Shown here: positions 26,801 to 34,106 of the stretch, piece by piece | Numbering within the stretch: the stretch's first letter is position 1 | Layout of the letters: each line of letters begins with the position of its first letter | NCBI GenBank assembly: GCA_002869225.1 | Contig: PKTG01000012.1 | Span: 1-34,106, forward strand | Reading direction: 5' to 3' | Source: Candidatus Muiribacterium halophilum | Lineage (GTDB): Bacteria; Muiribacteriota; Muiribacteriia; Muiribacteriales; Muiribacteriaceae | Length of the DNA: 34,106 nt | Notes under the pieces: generated by a model | The model's input: only the letters and a program-made list of their open reading frames with translations | Databases searched by the model: none | What the model was told of the DNA's origin: nothing | Translations under genes and position numbers: made by a program

Positions 26801-29443
26801 TAGTGATTCTCCACCATCTTCTCCAGGAGCTGGAGAAGGTGTATTAGGTGTTCCCTCTTTAAATGGATTATAGATAGCTAGTCTACGGATTGCCCAGACA
26901 TAATATCTTGAATCCCTTCTAGGGTCTGCTTCTTCAGCAGAAGCATAGTTGTAATGTCTTCCCAAAACAACGTTTGATGGGAAACCACCACCTGTTACGT
27001 TTACGTTGGCATTATATTGATGTGAAAGATCGGTAGCGCCATCTGGAACATTAAGGTCTCCATCAATATCATCGTTAATGACATTAATAAGATTATATCT
27101 GTAATAATACTCATTTGGAGTAAACAGATATGGATTATGAGTGTTTATTATTCCTGAAGGAGCAGCTCTTTTTCCCTCAGGTACTGCAAATTCTCCAAGG
27201 AACTTCTGTCCCCATTCAACTCCATCATAGTTTTCAAATACTACGTCATTAGATGGTGACACAACTGAAGATACAAGAGTGTTTTCATCGATGTTCATGA
27301 AAAGTTCACCGGTTACGCCAAGCATTTGAAGAAGTGGAGCATCTGTAGGTGTGACTTTTATATCTACTATAGGAGCGCCTGTCTCTTTTGGAGGCATCGA
27401 ATAGTTCATAGTAGCAAGATCAGCCTCAGCTACAGCTTCGTATATAGGTATATAATCGGATAACTTAACACATTTACATCCACATGATCCCGGAGGCCAT
27501 GGAGATTCTGTACTGTAATAATAAGACCAACCAATGTTTGGAGATGTAAAAAGTTCTGTCTCGTTGTTATTTACATCGAGTTTATAAAGTGTGAACTTTG
27601 TCTCTCTTTTATAGAAATGAACTGCCTGACCGTTTCTTACAACAGCACCGGAAGTCTTCCACTTTAAATAATCTCCGAAAGTCCTTCTTACGGTATACTT
27701 GTTACCGTATCCATCAGCTGCAAAATATTGAATTGATTCATATGGAACGTGTGTTAGTTTAATGCAGGCAATATTATAAAAAGCAGTTAGTCCGAAGTTT
27801 CCTGGATTATTAAGATATGGATCCGGTTCCCATACATAATAGTATTCCCATTTATACCAGAAAGGCCAGATTATCCATTTTTTCTTTTTTTTCTGAACCT
27901 GTTTCATTGGAGTTGGACCTACATCGGTTATTGTGACTACTTTATCGTTATATGATATTCTATAATCCTCAGCTTCATCAGTCTCTATTCTGAAGTCATT
28001 TTCACCATTTTTAACAGAAAACTCATACTCTTCAGTTTTAAAGTTAGATCTTTCCCATATAAATAGTTCTTCACCTTTTTTGACTTCAACACCCATGGTT
28101 ATACCCATAGATGCTCTTCTTCCCATAGCTGTCCATGAATAAGGTGTGTTACCGAGAGCATACTGTGCACTTGTATTTGCGCCGGTATTTGAATATTCGA
28201 AACCTTCACCTGGTTGATAGAAGGTAAGGTTATTTCCCCATACATCTTTATATGCGATATTTATGTAATCTCCACCTGCTGCGTTGCCGTTAAAGATATC
28301 ATACATATTCGTAGTCTTATAGACTTTGTTTTTATAAAGTTCATATCTTTCACAATCTTCAATAGCATTTTCAGGACCCCATGTCTCTGCTATTGATAAT
28401 CCCTGAGCAAGTGAATAATGCACCCACTCTTCTTCTCTATTTTTTGTGGATACTGTCATTTGTTCAGGTACAAAACCGAGAGCTTTTTCAGTTAGTTTAC
28501 TCTGTTCTACATCGTATGTATATAATCTGGATGAGGGCTTATCCGCTGTTATATATATTCTTGAACCCTGTGGGTTAATAGCCAAAGAGACTTTAGGTTT
28601 TAAAGGATCTCCTACTCTGTCATATGATGCCACACCTGTTTTTACAAATTGTTCGGTACCAACAGGTATTGAAAACATATCTGTCTGTCCGTTCTTTTCT
28701 ACTGTAAGACTCATTTCTCTTTCGTACTTTCCGCCACCTACACTTCTAAACGGAGAATAACTTTTAAAAGTAGTGTATATATTTCTGTGACCATCAATTG
28801 CTATCTTAGGAAATACAAGTGGGATTTTTGCGTTATGCACTTCCACAACAGCAAGCCATAGTGGGAAAGTCCTTTCGGTACCAAAGAACCACCAACCGTA
28901 TTTTTCAGGAGCTCCATGGTTTTTAAACCAAATCTCCTTACCTATTGTCTCAATATAGATAGTCTGATCCTTGTGAAGTTTTAATGTATAGGAAGTAGAA
29001 CCATCCTTGCTTGGAGTTATAGTTGTAACTTTTGTATGATATACATACTTACCCTTTCCCAGGAAACCACCAAGGAATTTACCGCTTTTCTGCCATTCTC
29101 TATATTTGTAGTAAACCCTTATGCTTTGAGCATCCTGTGGAAAAGTAGGAAGCTGTATCTTTAATTCCCCACCGTAATCGATGTTTGCATAAGAACTGAA
29201 GTTAGAGCCAAGTGCATTTGATGGTGCCTGCACGTTGACCGCACTAACTACTTTGTTAGGATACATATCCTCAAGTTCATATCTGTCGGTAAAATCAAGA
29301 AGCTGATTACCTGTCTGATCAAATACGATAGAGTTAATAAAGACATAAGCTGTCTCTACATTATCGAGTTGATCTGCAAGCCCGAAAGATAATATTGAGG
29401 CGGTTAGGATTAAAGTTAATAAAAGTAAATTTTTTCTAGACAT
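23849..29443 (-). CDS. Giant secreted protein (1864 residues), family unknown
   Basis: I do not recognise the family. A signal peptide (MSRKNLLLLTLILTASILSFGLA) is followed by 1840 residues with no other membrane helix, so the protein is periplasmic or on the surface. The mature chain is rich in Asp, Glu, Tyr, Pro and Gly and predicted mostly beta. Visible landmarks are an aromatic and basic patch (around residues 515-540, KKKKWIIWPFWYKWEYYYVW), a cysteine cluster SCGCKC (around 654), and Asp-rich loops that resemble calcium-binding thrombospondin-type turns (FDDDSDGIPDH around 1050, GIDGDDD in the last quarter). There is no LPXTG, autotransporter barrel, SLH or obvious sorting domain. The Shine-Dalgarno sequence is G-rich (AGGGGGG, 3 nt before ATG). 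A Skp-like chaperone gene precedes it by 24 nt and may supply its escort. A surface-layer or adhesin role is possible but unproven. Confidence 0.8.
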   Translation of the reverse strand: MSRKNLLLLTLILTASILSFGLADQLDNVETAYVFINSIVFDQTGNQLLDFTDRYELEDMYPNKVVSAVNVQAPSNALGSNFSSYANIDYGGELKIQLPTFPQDAQSIRVYYKYREWQKSGKFLGGFLGKGKYVYHTKVTTITPSKDGSTSYTLKLHKDQTIYIETIGKEIWFKNHGAPEKYGWWFFGTERTFPLWLAVVEVHNAKIPLVFPKIAIDGHRNIYTTFKSYSPFRSVGGGKYEREMSLTVEKNGQTDMFSIPVGTEQFVKTGVASYDRVGDPLKPKVSLAINPQGSRIYITADKPSSRLYTYDVEQSKLTEKALGFVPEQMTVSTKNREEEWVHYSLAQGLSIAETWGPENAIEDCERYELYKNKVYKTTNMYDIFNGNAAGGDYINIAYKDVWGNNLTFYQPGEGFEYSNTGANTSAQYALGNTPYSWTAMGRRASMGITMGVEVKKGEELFIWERSNFKTEEYEFSVKNGENDFRIETDEAEDYRISYNDKVVTITDVGPTPMKQVQKKKKKWIIWPFWYKWEYYYVWEPDPYLNNPGNFGLTAFYNIACIKLTHVPYESIQYFAADGYGNKYTVRRTFGDYLKWKTSGAVVRNGQAVHFYKRETKFTLYKLDVNNNETELFTSPNIGWSYYYSTESPWPPGSCGCKCVKLSDYIPIYEAVAEADLATMNYSMPPKETGAPIVDIKVTPTDAPLLQMLGVTGELFMNIDENTLVSSVVSPSNDVVFENYDGVEWGQKFLGEFAVPEGKRAAPSGIINTHNPYLFTPNEYYYRYNLINVINDDIDGDLNVPDGATDLSHQYNANVNVTGGGFPSNVVLGRHYNYASAEEADPRRDSRYYVWAIRRLAIYNPFKEGTPNTPSPAPGEDGGESLGDIGNIDDLIANGTLVNAETPWTIINHGARDYTDIEYARKIMQDANVDFISNQEFINQGATLEGFRFQPGTYKFDDGGIYEIMCVAGYRYIDWAAMRAESEAGNLMFWWDEPDYIKDAEPMKPDIEKVIVRAIPPEDRPNLLCAVIDGDTNESPEYNPNKMLSNWQSFDDDSDGIPDHAVVEMNEDFDHKWTLKLVQKDRNGNILSDNAELTFVPNREQQQEIQSEIEPDEINKDTATENGLATADKYSGIAYESSGGMKMHYQWKVETMMDDQVYGFNYYPNVEENTLDIDVPYIQNNYQPWQSRVQETGTEGLILGQDGERRTSAFSTIFNTPILPLHYRVTFTMWYTRIDYFDEDGNLAYPLVDESGQVIGFDCEETIEEIKFYVDVYVKDTTLPRVVLQEPLKDGGTTGDPFPRDIIAYVSDNNPFDSVTQAEYNNIVANFGDKNYVSPGTRAYLLYPRRLDPNKNPADVFEFEDSFADPVDSPENNDGWKWDRPSLDDDKEFAFMSVTNAISGYDIPGLLECTYEVTLFADEEDLKLLMPFDAVTNDLYGHFKYLVVAEDGMRNYFETYRNNIPVEIAGSASSTTFSYPGDGNAYRQMTNRVHVNEDADYENRHTIGVPKNIDDPGMLEENASFIQSMQLNTIDPTPFNAGSFFPDDEGEFLVYKQAGGPAEDGYYGMQEGEIFIKDNDPPEVYLRVTNPKRNITIGYYIYDWNNVDGIDGDDDRLSYPFRDETTYDEAIPGLLALEDEADRGELAVAVGGGDHDFFLDPEIIEIPDGYPTVIDQMQAQTAPWYGQGFIAGGGLAGGITGSEDFHDMVYDFEAVNDLDTLYLEEDGRIKFELAAVDNVNNPIKSGGESSIMLTLGGVYEGDMLEFVDNTVNSATYMTNLEDGTGSTPNLRWDDSASVAGDGRVINYHVFRESTRDEEGDEYLYVRVIDNASDNVDECNEILFVIPVRILNIKLLDTRIHNLRKEDKLK

Positions 29444-29467
29444 AAGCCCCCCTGTTTATCTTCTGAT

Positions 29468-30541
29468 CTAATTAATATTCAACTGTTCCTGACCCTGCAT
29501 AAGGTCAATAACTCTTAGTGCTGTCTCTTTGACAAGTTTTGATACTTTATATTTATTTAAAAGCACTTCGATTACTTCTTTTGTAAGATCTCTTTCCATT
29601 TTTACGTTTGGTCCATATAGGACAGCGTTTGGTTTATAATAAATGAAAAATAATCTCGATAACTCTTCTATGCTCTGATATCTTTCACCATAGTATTGGA
29701 TTATATCATCCTGTTTATTTGAGTCCAGTAGACTATGTAGTGGTTTTTCAGTGAGTTTTGATTCATCTTCATCTAAAGGAAGAGATTCAAAAGTACCCTC
29801 AGGTTCTTCAACATCATCCTTAAATACCTGTTCAAAGGTTAGAGCATCCATTCTCTGTGGTATTGAGTTTTTATTAAATACTATATCAAGTCTATGTTTC
29901 TGAGCTACTTCTTTGATCGCTTTGTTTATTGTATCTACTACTCTCTGAGCTTTTTTTATTGATTCCTCTTCTGAGAGAAAAGCAGAATTAAAAGCTTTTC
30001 CATCCTCTTCAAAAACCTCTTCTTTAGCGCTTTGAACCGGTTCTTCTATTTTAGTTCTAAGTTTTATTATATCTTCGTTAATAGAATCTATTTTTGCTTC
30101 ATATTTTTTTACTATACCATCAAACTCGGATTCTTTTTTCTTCTGCTGTTCTGCTACCTTTACAGGATCATTTAGTTTATCCATTATTTCCATATATTTG
30201 CCGTTTAATTTAAAAAGTTCTTCGTTCTTATCACCTATAACAGATGAAAGTTCATCTTTTTTCTTTTTAAGCTCTTCCTGAGCTTTTTTAATTTCTTCTT
30301 CCTGTTTTTTTGATATCTTTATCTTTTCTTTGATCCTTTCTTCTCTTTTCTCGATTCTTTCCTCTTCGCTTCCTTCAAATTCATAAGAGTTTCCAGAGAA
30401 CCTTCCGTATTCTGGTAAAAAATCTTTCATATCAGGATGAAACATCAAAACGTACGATATATTCACCTCTCCTGCCCTTAAATTTGCAGAAAAAACTGTT
30501 GTTGCGATTAATAAGATCATTAAAAATATTGTTTTTTTCAT
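29468..30541 (-). CDS. OmpH/Skp-like periplasmic coiled-coil protein, extended
   Basis: Skp-type proteins hold unfolded outer-membrane or secreted proteins in the periplasm. This one has a signal peptide (MKKTIFLMILLIATTVFSA) and the family N-terminal strand (EVNISYVLMFHPDMKDF). A very long Lys/Glu coiled coil follows (about residues 58-175), then a return segment INKAIKEVAQKHRLDIVFNKN, close to the Skp IxxAVxxVAxxxGxDxVLxK pattern. At 357 residues it is about twice the usual 160-180. The extra C-terminal 120 residues are acidic and then helical, with no known domain. The start has GGAGG before the ATG. It is followed within 24 nt by the giant secreted protein gene, so that protein is the likeliest client. 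The assignment rests on pattern, so it is moderate. Confidence 0.65.
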   Translation of the reverse strand: MKKTIFLMILLIATTVFSANLRAGEVNISYVLMFHPDMKDFLPEYGRFSGNSYEFEGSEEERIEKREERIKEKIKISKKQEEEIKKAQEELKKKKDELSSVIGDKNEELFKLNGKYMEIMDKLNDPVKVAEQQKKKESEFDGIVKKYEAKIDSINEDIIKLRTKIEEPVQSAKEEVFEEDGKAFNSAFLSEEESIKKAQRVVDTINKAIKEVAQKHRLDIVFNKNSIPQRMDALTFEQVFKDDVEEPEGTFESLPLDEDESKLTEKPLHSLLDSNKQDDIIQYYGERYQSIEELSRLFFIYYKPNAVLYGPNVKMERDLTKEVIEVLLNKYKVSKLVKETALRVIDLMQGQEQLNIN

Positions 30542-30599
30542 CTTGATCCTCCGTTTGTTCTCACTAGTAATACTTTTATATAAAAAAAATGTTTCATTT

Positions 30600-31676
30600 T
30601 TATTGTATTAATTCTTTTAATATTTTAGTAGCTGATATTATTTCATTGACAGTGTTTAGAGCGCAAAAAGAAAAACGAATAGAACCTTCAGGATATATGC
30701 CCAGCATCCTATGTGCTCCGCTCTCTCCAAACATACCGCTAGATACCATTATTCCGTAATTTTCATCTAGTTTAGAAGCAATGTTTACTGGATTGTCGAT
30801 CTTAAGACTGACAATTGGAATATTTTTATCTCCGCTTAATAACTCAATATTTTCAATATCTATGAGATTTTGAACAAAGACTTCTACTAATTTTGAAAGA
30901 TGATTGTTTATATTATATATTCCTTTGGTTTTTATATAATCCAGTCCGCCTGATAATGAAGCTAAAGATGGCAGAGAAAGGTTTTCTTCTTCCGATGAGA
31001 AAAATTTATCAGAAAATCCTAATTCCTTTTTTAGAAAACAACATGAAAGCCCGTTTAAAGAAAACAGATTTCGACTACAATCGGTTAAAAGGATATCAAT
31101 CTTACTTTCAGAAAGGTCTACCGGTAGAACACCTGATATAAGGGAAGCATCGACTGCAAAAGGTATAGATCTTTCTTTGCAGATATTAGATATATCTCTG
31201 ACAGGAATTACAGCACCGTTAACACCGGATACAAAACTTGTATATACTAAAGTTGTGTTTTCTCTAAAGGAAGCTTTGAGTGATTGAAGGTCAATATTAC
31301 CCTCATGTGACATTGGTAAATATGATATCTCTATCAAACCAGCTTCAGATAGTGATTGAAGTTTTTCCTTTACGATATCATTTTCAATCTGAGTTGTTAT
31401 TATATGAGAACCTTTTTTCAAAAACAATGAGAATAATCTGTTTACAAAGAAAGAGATAGAAGGACCAAAAAATGCATCCCAATCTTCATTATTATTAAAA
31501 AGATGGTTCATCTTCTCTCTGGATTCTTCTATAAGTCTTTTTGCGTTCATACTGGTAGTGTTCGGTCCAGCACCAAGTGAGGAACATTCCTTTAGACATC
31601 TATCGATCCTGTTGTATGAATCACCTGGTTTAAACATAGTTATAGAAGCGTTGTCAAAATATATCATTTCTTTCAT
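30600..31676 (-). CDS. Class V aminotransferase/cysteine-desulfurase-fold protein, apparently catalytically dead
   Basis: The 358-residue sequence aligns along its whole length with the SufS-like/NifS-like family: it starts MIYFDNASIT, keeps Asp176 (the pyridine-N partner, in FAVDAS), and ends GSIRFSFCALNTVNEI. Yet four functional positions are changed. The PLP-stacking His is Asn99 (TTQIEND), the Gln contacting PLP is Leu179, the Schiff-base Lys of the GHK motif is Arg202 (DCSRNLFSLNG, ungapped), and the sulfur-carrying Cys is Gly317 (SSGMFGESGAHR). The frame is intact and has GGAG before the start, so it is a pseudoenzyme rather than a pseudogene. It begins 1 nt after the MogA-like gene stop. 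Possible roles are a regulatory or scaffold partner in sulfur or selenium transfer to a cofactor; this is inference. Confidence 0.8.
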   Translation of the reverse strand: MKEMIYFDNASITMFKPGDSYNRIDRCLKECSSLGAGPNTTSMNAKRLIEESREKMNHLFNNNEDWDAFFGPSISFFVNRLFSLFLKKGSHIITTQIENDIVKEKLQSLSEAGLIEISYLPMSHEGNIDLQSLKASFRENTTLVYTSFVSGVNGAVIPVRDISNICKERSIPFAVDASLISGVLPVDLSESKIDILLTDCSRNLFSLNGLSCCFLKKELGFSDKFFSSEEENLSLPSLASLSGGLDYIKTKGIYNINNHLSKLVEVFVQNLIDIENIELLSGDKNIPIVSLKIDNPVNIASKLDENYGIMVSSGMFGESGAHRMLGIYPEGSIRFSFCALNTVNEIISATKILKELIQ

Positions 31677-31677
31677 T

Positions 31678-32409
31678 TTATTCTCCGCATTTTTGTTTTG
31701 ATCCTGCTAATTTTTCGAGTGCATGTCTTAATACACCATTTCTTAGTGGGGAAATAACTTCAAAGGCTTCGGTTACTGCTTTGAGTGAACCAGGCAGGTT
31801 GATGATCAAAGTCCTACCAATAGAACCTGCAAATATTCTTCCAAGCATTGCCATAGGAGTCTTTTTGAGCCCATAATTGATAATTGCTTGTGGTATTCCC
31901 CATATCTCTTTTTCTACAAAGCTCCTAGTTGTATCGGGTGTTATGTCCCGATTATAAAGACCTGTTCCACCAGTTGTTATAATAAGATTAATATTTTCTT
32001 TTAAAAGTTGTTTATAGACTGACAGTAGATTTTTTTTCTCATCCGGGATTATTTCAGCCGAATCAGGATAAAAACCACATTCTTCAAGATGACTGGTAAT
32101 AAAGAGACCACTTTTATCTATTGCAGAACCCTCATAACATGAATCGCTAAGGACTATAACAGCAAATCTTGGTATTAATCTTACACTTTTTATAGGAGCA
32201 TCGCTGATTGTAATATCACTTATTGATTGAAACAAATTATTTTTTTTTATAAAACGATAAAGAGAGGAATTAATACTGATTATATCTCGATCTTTTAGTA
32301 TGGAATCATCTATAAGTTCAATATAAGATGATTCTGAAGAATAGCCGAGAAGTATTTCATCGGCATTCTCTTTATCTATAGATAGATCTTTCAGTTCAAG
32401 TTTAAGCAT
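31678..32409 (-). CDS. MogA/MoaB-like molybdopterin-binding domain protein with N-terminal extension
   Basis: MogA/MoaB proteins bind molybdopterin and adenylylate it before metal insertion. Residues about 80-235 form this domain: PRFAVIVLSDSCYEGSAIDKSG, TTGGTG (145-150), RDITPDTT with Asp155, and the late INLPGS motif. The first 75 residues (ELKDLSIDKEN... ISDAPIKSV) are not part of the family and I do not recognise them. They could be a small beta domain giving this gene a special role. No other molybdenum-cofactor gene is in the window. It sits between the DUF4438 gene (4-nt gap) and the NifS-like pseudoenzyme gene (1-nt gap), so the three are translated as a unit. Confidence 0.85.
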   Translation of the reverse strand: MLKLELKDLSIDKENADEILLGYSSESSYIELIDDSILKDRDIISINSSLYRFIKKNNLFQSISDITISDAPIKSVRLIPRFAVIVLSDSCYEGSAIDKSGLFITSHLEECGFYPDSAEIIPDEKKNLLSVYKQLLKENINLIITTGGTGLYNRDITPDTTRSFVEKEIWGIPQAIINYGLKKTPMAMLGRIFAGSIGRTLIINLPGSLKAVTEAFEVISPLRNGVLRHALEKLAGSKQKCGE

Positions 32410-32413
32410 TTTA

Positions 32414-33322
32414 TTATTTTCTTTTATTACCTATTTTTAAAATATCAGCAATATTAGCTTTTTTATCTATAACTGGACTAATACAACCACTAACATCAGC
32501 CATTAAAGTGCTCACTCCAGGACCGTGTCCTGAGAAAAGGCAATCTGAATGAACAATTATACCGATTGTTACAGCTCCTTCTTTCCAGCATCTTCCATAT
32601 CTGTTGTCGTGATTAACTATAGCGACAAAATCTCCAAATCTAAGGTCTTCCAATTTATGTTTTTTAAGATATTTTTTATCCATGGTCATGATATCGTAAT
32701 CACCGGTAGTCACGCTTAACGCACCAACTCCGGAACCCATCAATTCACCAGGTATTATTGCTGTAACAGGTACTTCTAAGGTTTTTTTCTTTCCTTTTTT
32801 CTTTTCTTTTATTTTCAGTTTATTAAGTAGTTTAGGATCAAGATTGTAAAGGAGTATTTCAGGATAATCTGTAAGTTTAAGTCCTTGACCATGTCCTTTT
32901 ATCAGTATCTCATCTTTCAAAGTCATCTTTTCCATTACGTTTTGTGGAAAATCTACTATTACATGTTCAATACCGCCGTGATGACCTATTACTACTCCTT
33001 TTTTCCCGACTATGCTTTTATCAAGAGCACTTACTATTCTTGCTTCATTTCCTGTACATGCATAGAAGTTATATCCATTGTTCAGACTTCCACTTCTTTC
33101 TTTTTCATGAGCGACAGTTGATACTCCAGGTTCAATATGATCACCAGCTAGTCCATATACACTATCACCAACTTTAACATTATATACAATGCCACCGGTT
33201 CCTGGCAGAGTAAAAGCTTTTCCTTCATGATCTACCGTATGATTGGCGGATCTTTTCATTGGATTTGCTACTTTTCCCTGAACAGACATCATAACGACTT
33301 TTTCCTGATTTGTCTTAAGCAT
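32414..33322 (-). CDS. DUF4438-type protein of unknown function
   Basis: From memory this matches DUF4438, a family known from Thermotoga and Clostridia with no assigned activity. Characteristic blocks are MLKTNQEKVVMMSVQGKVANP at the start, LPGTGGIVYNVKVGDSVYGLAGDHIEPGVS, YACTGNEARIVSG-type segment (here VSA), and SGHGPGVSTLMADVSG near the end. The 302 residues include a Lys-rich insert (KIKEKKKGKKKTLEV, about 174-188). There is no signal peptide or membrane helix. An excellent AAAGGAGAGG precedes the ATG, and a TATAAT-like box lies near 33350 with a weak -35. It leads the three-gene operon with the MogA-like and NifS-like proteins, which suggests, as inference only, a shared sulfur/pterin theme. 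Confidence 0.75.
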   Translation of the reverse strand: MLKTNQEKVVMMSVQGKVANPMKRSANHTVDHEGKAFTLPGTGGIVYNVKVGDSVYGLAGDHIEPGVSTVAHEKERSGSLNNGYNFYACTGNEARIVSALDKSIVGKKGVVIGHHGGIEHVIVDFPQNVMEKMTLKDEILIKGHGQGLKLTDYPEILLYNLDPKLLNKLKIKEKKKGKKKTLEVPVTAIIPGELMGSGVGALSVTTGDYDIMTMDKKYLKKHKLEDLRFGDFVAIVNHDNRYGRCWKEGAVTIGIIVHSDCLFSGHGPGVSTLMADVSGCISPVIDKKANIADILKIGNKRK

Positions 33323-33716
33323 TTTCCTCTCCTTTGTTAGTCATTGAAATTATATGTTTCAAAAGCAAATTAATCGTCTTTTGATTTAAACCAGGTTCAA
33401 ACTTCCTCGAATTAGCGATGCTAGTCCTTCGTCAGCTTTCACTTTCTTTAAACTAAAATCCTTCATAATTTTCATTTTTTAACACACAATTTAAAAGACG
33501 AAAATTTTTTATTAAATTTTAGTTATTGTTTTAAAAGCAGGAATTAGGATTTAGGGGTTAGGGATTAGGGTAGGAATTGATTTACCCGAAATCCAAAATC
33601 CAGTTTCATCCAAGTTTCCTAATTACCTTTGACTGCTTTTTTAATTTTATCAAAAAAAACGGTAATTAAACAGGTTAAAGGTGGAAATATACTATATTTT
33701 ATTTTATAATCAAAAC
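33323..33716. other. 394-nt divergent gap between the DUF4438 and MazG-like genes
   Basis: Both promoters must lie here. A minus-strand TATAAT is near 33350. A plus-strand TATAAT at 33705-33710 sits only 6 nt before the MazG-like ATG. The middle is AT-rich without open frames of interest. The segment 33541-33606 holds heptamer repeats. I saw no RNA gene or riboswitch. Confidence 0.6.
33541..33606. repeat. Two heptamer repeat tracts in opposite orientation
   Basis: 33541-33568 is four period-7 units of GAATTAG/GGATTAG type. 33586-33606 is three period-7 units (CCGAAAT, CCAAAAT, CCAGTTT) whose reverse complement (GGATTTTGGATTTCGG) resembles the first tract. The two could pair into an imperfect stem. 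They belong to the same style of short-period repeats as at 9789-10000 and 20856-21199 but use a different word. Confidence 0.7.
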
Positions 33717-34082
33717 ATGAAAGACAATAATGTTACATTCACACAGATGAAAGAGACAATAAAAGAATTTGTAAAAGAAAGAGATTGGAATCAGTTTCAT
33801 TCTCCAAAGAATCTCTCTATGTCAATATCTATTGAAGCATCGGAACTCATGGAACATTTTCAGTGGCTTACTACACTTCAGAGTTGGGAAGTTGGTGAAG
33901 ATGAGGAAATGATGCAGGAAATAAGGGATGAGCTTTCAGATATACTTTGTTATTGTTTTAATATGGCTAATGTACTGGATATAGACATATCTTCAGCGAT
34001 GGAAACCAAGATCGAGAAGAATAAAGAGAAATATCCTATTGATAAGGCAAAAGGGTTAGCGACTAAATACGATAAATACTGA
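33717..34082 (+). CDS. MazG-like nucleotide pyrophosphohydrolase
   Basis: This all-alpha NTP-PPase family hydrolyses non-canonical or excess nucleoside triphosphates (dCTP/XTP-type) to monophosphate and pyrophosphate. The 121-residue product has the metal-binding set: Glu40-x2-Glu43 in SIEASELMEHFQW and Glu72-x2-Asp75 in EIRDELSDILCYCFNMANVL. RDWNQFHSPKNL upstream is typical of the RS21-C6/iMazG subgroup. I chose the ATG at 33717 because the in-frame GTG at 33681 adds 12 residues foreign to the family. The ATG has no Shine-Dalgarno sequence, but a TATAAT ends 6 nt before it, so the message may be leaderless. It is complete; only 24 nt follow it in the window. Confidence 0.88.
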   Translation: MKDNNVTFTQMKETIKEFVKERDWNQFHSPKNLSMSISIEASELMEHFQWLTTLQSWEVGEDEEMMQEIRDELSDILCYCFNMANVLDIDISSAMETKIEKNKEKYPIDKAKGLATKYDKY

Positions 34083-34106
34083 TACATTTCAGATATTTTT
34101 TTAATT

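Noticed and set aside
30600-31676. Second functional cysteine desulfurase
   Set aside because: Fold matches, but the PLP lysine, stacking His, Gln and sulfur-carrying Cys are all replaced.

Overview
The window is low-GC DNA with dense, mostly minus-strand genes; only two protein genes (17012-17908 and 33717-34082) read on the plus strand. The gene set suggests an anaerobic diderm bacterium. It has a Kdo transferase (WaaA), an OmpH/Skp-like periplasmic chaperone, several signal peptides, a K+-dependent-type membrane pyrophosphatase, a NifS/NifU pair for Fe-S clusters, and a PolC-type replicative polymerase. PolC together with WaaA points to Fusobacteria-like, Halanaerobium-like or candidate-phylum lineages such as Muiribacteriota rather than Proteobacteria. 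That placement is inference and low confidence. The genetic code looks standard, and two genes (pulA, rpoD) appear to use TTG starts.

Layout, following minus-strand transcription. (1) 33322-30600: an operon of DUF4438 protein, MogA/MoaB-like protein and a NifS/SufS-fold protein whose PLP-binding and catalytic residues are all replaced. (2) 30541-23849: a Skp-like coiled-coil chaperone followed 24 nt later by an 1864-residue secreted protein, closed by a terminator. (3) 23791-17905: a macromolecular-synthesis region with rpsU (own promoter and terminator), then a 35-residue membrane microprotein and hppA (terminator), then dnaG-rpoD. hppA therefore lies between rpsU and dnaG-rpoD. (4) 17012-17908 (+): a helical-repeat protein, convergent with rpoD with overlapping stop codons, and divergent from (5) 16846-15785, a free-standing Hint (intein-like) protein with no splicing residues. 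(6) 15744-9995: a promoter, then a STAS protein, a PolC without its exonuclease domain, and a FecCD/BtuCD-type ABC ATPase and permease. (7) 9784-7877: a promoter, nifU, nifS and tRNA-Arg(CCU). (8) 7837-53: a tightly coupled operon of secreted pullulanase, WaaA, a papain-like secreted protein, a 5'-nucleotidase-family phosphoesterase and a GT4 glycosyltransferase.

The three largest gene-free gaps (9785-9994, 20797-21213, 33541-33606) hold degenerate short tandem repeats with periods of 7, 8 and 10 bp. Two of these gaps carry the same word families in the same order, so they are copies of one composite element. One of them also has four different small hairpins in a row.

The best candidates for something undescribed are the composite repeat element, the two apparently retired catalytic folds that remain intact ORFs (dead Hint, dead NifS-like), the exonuclease-less PolC, and the microprotein upstream of hppA. 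All functional statements come from reading the sequence and from memory of the families. No database search was run.
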